A DNA stretch of 64,000 bases from Mycolicibacterium madagascariense (GTDB taxonomy: Bacteria; Actinomycetota; Actinomycetes; Mycobacteriales; Mycobacteriaceae), in NCBI RefSeq assembly GCF_010729665.1, contig NZ_AP022610.1, forward strand, positions 1,612,001 to 1,676,000. The letters are read 5' to 3'. Under the pieces are notes generated by a model. That model did no database searches, was not told where the DNA came from, and saw only the letters and a program-made list of their open reading frames with translations. The position numbers and the translations under genes were made by a program. Every line of letters begins with the position of its first letter. The first letter of the stretch is position 1. Below are positions 62,412 through 64,000 of the stretch, one piece after another.

Positions 62412-63221
62412 ATGACCACCTCCGAGATGGCGACCCTCGCGGGCTACGAGGAGTTCGCCCCGTGGCTGCTGGTGGAGAAGCGCGGCAACGTCCACGTCGT
62501 CAGCATCAACCGGCCCGAAGCGCTGAACGCCGTCACCGAAGAGGTGCACCACGCGTTCGCGACCATCTGGAAGGTGCTCGACGCCGACGACGACGTGAAG
62601 GCCGTCGTGACCACCGGTGTGGGCAAGGCATTCTCGGCCGGTGGCGACATGGTGATGTTCGGCCGCCTGATCGAGGATCAGGTGGCACGCACGTTCCAGA
62701 TCCACGAGGCCAGGACGGTCTTCCTCGAGGTGATCAACTTCCCCAAGCCGCTGGTGTCGGCCGTCAACGGACCCGCCGTCGGGCTGGGCTGTTCGATCGC
62801 GCTGCTGTCGGATCTGTTGGTGATGGGGGAGAAGAGCTACCTGGCCGACCCGCACGTGGCGATCGGTCTGACCGCCGGTGACGGCGGAGCGGCGATGCTG
62901 CCCCTGCTGATCGGCATGATGAAGGCCAAGGAGTTCGTCCTGCTCGGCGATCGGATCACCGCGCCCATCGCCGAGAAGCTGAATCTGGTGACGAAGGTGG
63001 TCCCCGACGAGACCGTGCTCGACGAGGCACTCGCACTCGGTGAACGCCTGGCCGCCCTTCCACCGCAAGCACTTCGGTCGTCGAAGGTGGCTTTGAACAT
63101 GCACCTGAGCCGGGCCGCGCAGGGTGTCTTGGAGTATGCGCTCGCCGAGGAGCTGGTGTCGTTCTCGACGCCGGAGTTCCAAGAGCGGGTCGCGGCGTTC
63201 CGGGCGCGGTCGAAGAAGTGA
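62412..63221 (+). CDS. enoyl-CoA hydratase/isomerase family protein
   Basis: A 269-residue crotonase-fold enzyme. Oxyanion-hole loops are SAGGDMVMFG (about 77) and NGPAVGLGCSIALLSDLLVMG (about 118). The usual catalytic glutamates are not both present: the second loop has Asp in YLADPHVAIGLTAGDGG. The C-terminal helix SFSTPEFQERVAAF is normal. ATG 62412 begins one base after the thiolase stop, so it is the third gene of the operon. Probable role: hydration of an enoyl-CoA made by one of the dehydrogenases. Confidence 0.88.
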   Translation: MTTSEMATLAGYEEFAPWLLVEKRGNVHVVSINRPEALNAVTEEVHHAFATIWKVLDADDDVKAVVTTGVGKAFSAGGDMVMFGRLIEDQVARTFQIHEARTVFLEVINFPKPLVSAVNGPAVGLGCSIALLSDLLVMGEKSYLADPHVAIGLTAGDGGAAMLPLLIGMMKAKEFVLLGDRITAPIAEKLNLVTKVVPDETVLDEALALGERLAALPPQALRSSKVALNMHLSRAAQGVLEYALAEELVSFSTPEFQERVAAFRARSKK

Positions 63222-63233
63222 CGTCGGGACGCG

Positions 63234-63623
63234 TCAGGAGCTGACCAGTTCATTCGCAAGGGAAGCGCGTTCCTCTGTCGTCCATGGGCGCGCGCCGGCG
63301 CGATCCTTGGCGAGCACCACCTGAACGGTACGCACCGTGGCGCAGCGATGGGTCGCCGTACTGATGACGCTGACCGAGGTGAAGGAACTCGTCCCGATCT
63401 TCTCGATGGCCGAGGTGACCTCGACGAGGTCGTCGAGCAGGACCGGGTGGTGGTAGTCGATCCCGTTGTGCACGACGACGATCGAGCTCCACGCCTCAGG
63501 AACGAGACCGTGCAGCAGACGATTTCGTGCCTCCTCGGCATAGACGAGGAATACGCTGTTGTTGACGTGCCCGGCGGGGTCGAGGTCAGTCCAGCGGGGT
63601 TCGATGCGAAGCGGGGCGGTCAT
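63234..63623 (-). CDS. acyl-CoA thioesterase, 4-hydroxybenzoyl-CoA thioesterase-like hotdog
   Basis: A 129-residue hotdog-fold protein. The active-site segment RWTDLDPAGHVNNSVFLVYAEEARNRLL has the catalytic Asp and the HVNN turn of YbgC/4HBT enzymes; VVVHNGIDYHHPVLLDD and the SSFTSVSVI strand complete the fold. It hydrolyses a CoA thioester, possibly to release trapped CoA in the pathway. ATG 63623. It lies 9 bases after the hydrolase gene at the right edge, on the same strand. Confidence 0.88.
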   Translation of the reverse strand: MTAPLRIEPRWTDLDPAGHVNNSVFLVYAEEARNRLLHGLVPEAWSSIVVVHNGIDYHHPVLLDDLVEVTSAIEKIGTSSFTSVSVISTATHRCATVRTVQVVLAKDRAGARPWTTEERASLANELVSS

Positions 63624-63632
63624 GAGTCCTTC

Positions 63633-64000
63633 CTACGCGAGATCGCCTGCGAGATCTAGCAATACGATCGACAGATTCTTTCCCCAGCGGTCCAGCGCGT
63701 AACCCGACGCGGGGTAGCCGTTGGTGAGGAAGGCGAAGCTGACGCCCGTCACCGGATCGCAGAACGACTGCTGACACGGCGCTCCGCCATGGCCGAAGGT
63801 CTCCGGTGAACCCGTGGCAGGCATCCAGCCCTGCTGCCAGGATTCGCCGCGCACGGTGACGAACAGCCCCATCGAGATGGGGTGGTCGGTGCCGCCGTGC
63901 TCCAGCGGACCGTAGGCGGGTTCGCGGTAGCGTGCTCGGCTGCCCTCGGCGACTGCTTTCCGCGACCACACGTCGGAGTGCAGCATGCCTTGATAGTGCA
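63633..64000 (-). CDS. serine hydrolase, beta-lactamase family (partial, C-terminal end)
   Basis: The last 122 or so residues of a beta-lactamase-fold esterase. The FGHGGAPCQQSF segment is the third active-site motif (HGG in place of KTG), followed by the strand SFAFLTNGYPAS and the helical end LDRWGKNLSIVLLDLAGDLA. The frame continues without a start through the right edge of the window (HYQG upstream of the first Met), so the SxxK nucleophile is outside. Probably EstB-like esterase; co-transcribed with the thioesterase. Confidence 0.85.
   Translation of the reverse strand, partial: HYQGMLHSDVWSRKAVAEGSRARYREPAYGPLEHGGTDHPISMGLFVTVRGESWQQGWMPATGSPETFGHGGAPCQQSFCDPVTGVSFAFLTNGYPASGYALDRWGKNLSIVLLDLAGDLA

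Overview
The window is high-GC actinobacterial DNA from a mycobacterium, most likely a fast-growing Mycolicibacterium-type genome. The first 27 kb keeps the gene order known from M. tuberculosis Rv3208A down to Rv3193c, read in the opposite orientation: DUF3107 protein, TetR regulator, DUF3152 protein, moeZ, TIGR02569 protein, alkyltransferase-like protein, lipV-type hydrolase, adnA-adnB, an RCK potassium channel, nudC, mycoredoxin, uvrD2, whiB7, an ABC1 kinase, an E1-like protein, a DUF2342 protein, a PDZ/Lon-like protease and a UPF0182 membrane protein. No database search was possible; all names rest on recognised motifs, lengths and this order.

1-27.2 kb: core genes for DNA repair (AdnAB, UvrD2, alkyltransferase-like protein), redox control (mycoredoxin-1, NudC), antibiotic resistance (whiB7 with its full leader: promoter, upstream ORF and attenuator hairpin) and zinc starvation. 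The zinc-starvation gene is an MRF-type ribosome-hibernation factor behind a Zur-like palindrome, placed between the ABC1 kinase and the E1-like gene.

27.4-33.7 kb: synteny with M. tuberculosis stops at an initiator tRNA-Met gene. Directly after its terminator lies a decayed tyrosine integrase, so this looks like an old integration site. Beyond it is an accessory block: two SDR genes and a TetR gene that share one palindromic operator in nearly identical promoter geometry, a methyltransferase, an isochorismatase-like hydrolase and a further SDR.

33.7-41.3 kb: an AI-2E-family permease, a glycine-rich lipoprotein with a long structured upstream region, a large two-module histidine kinase with its LuxR-type regulator, a CIRCE element in front of a 61-codon ORF, a small secreted protein, a TetR regulator and an LpqH-like lipoprotein.

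41.4-64 kb: a catabolic island for a CoA-activated substrate. It holds an acyl-CoA synthetase and the 5'-truncated remnant of another, five acyl-CoA dehydrogenases (one a tandem fusion), two enoyl-CoA hydratases, five SDRs (one mycofactocin-coupled type), a P450, a separately placed ferredoxin, an amidohydrolase, a thiolase paired with a cysteine-free thiolase-like/DUF35 protein, and a hotdog thioesterase. A tandem-domain TetR protein sits at its left edge, and the motif ACTATATRGC recurs in three of its promoter regions, suggesting one regulon. The composition resembles steroid or isoprenoid side-chain beta-oxidation, but the substrate cannot be read from the sequence. The last gene, a beta-lactamase-family hydrolase, runs off the right end.
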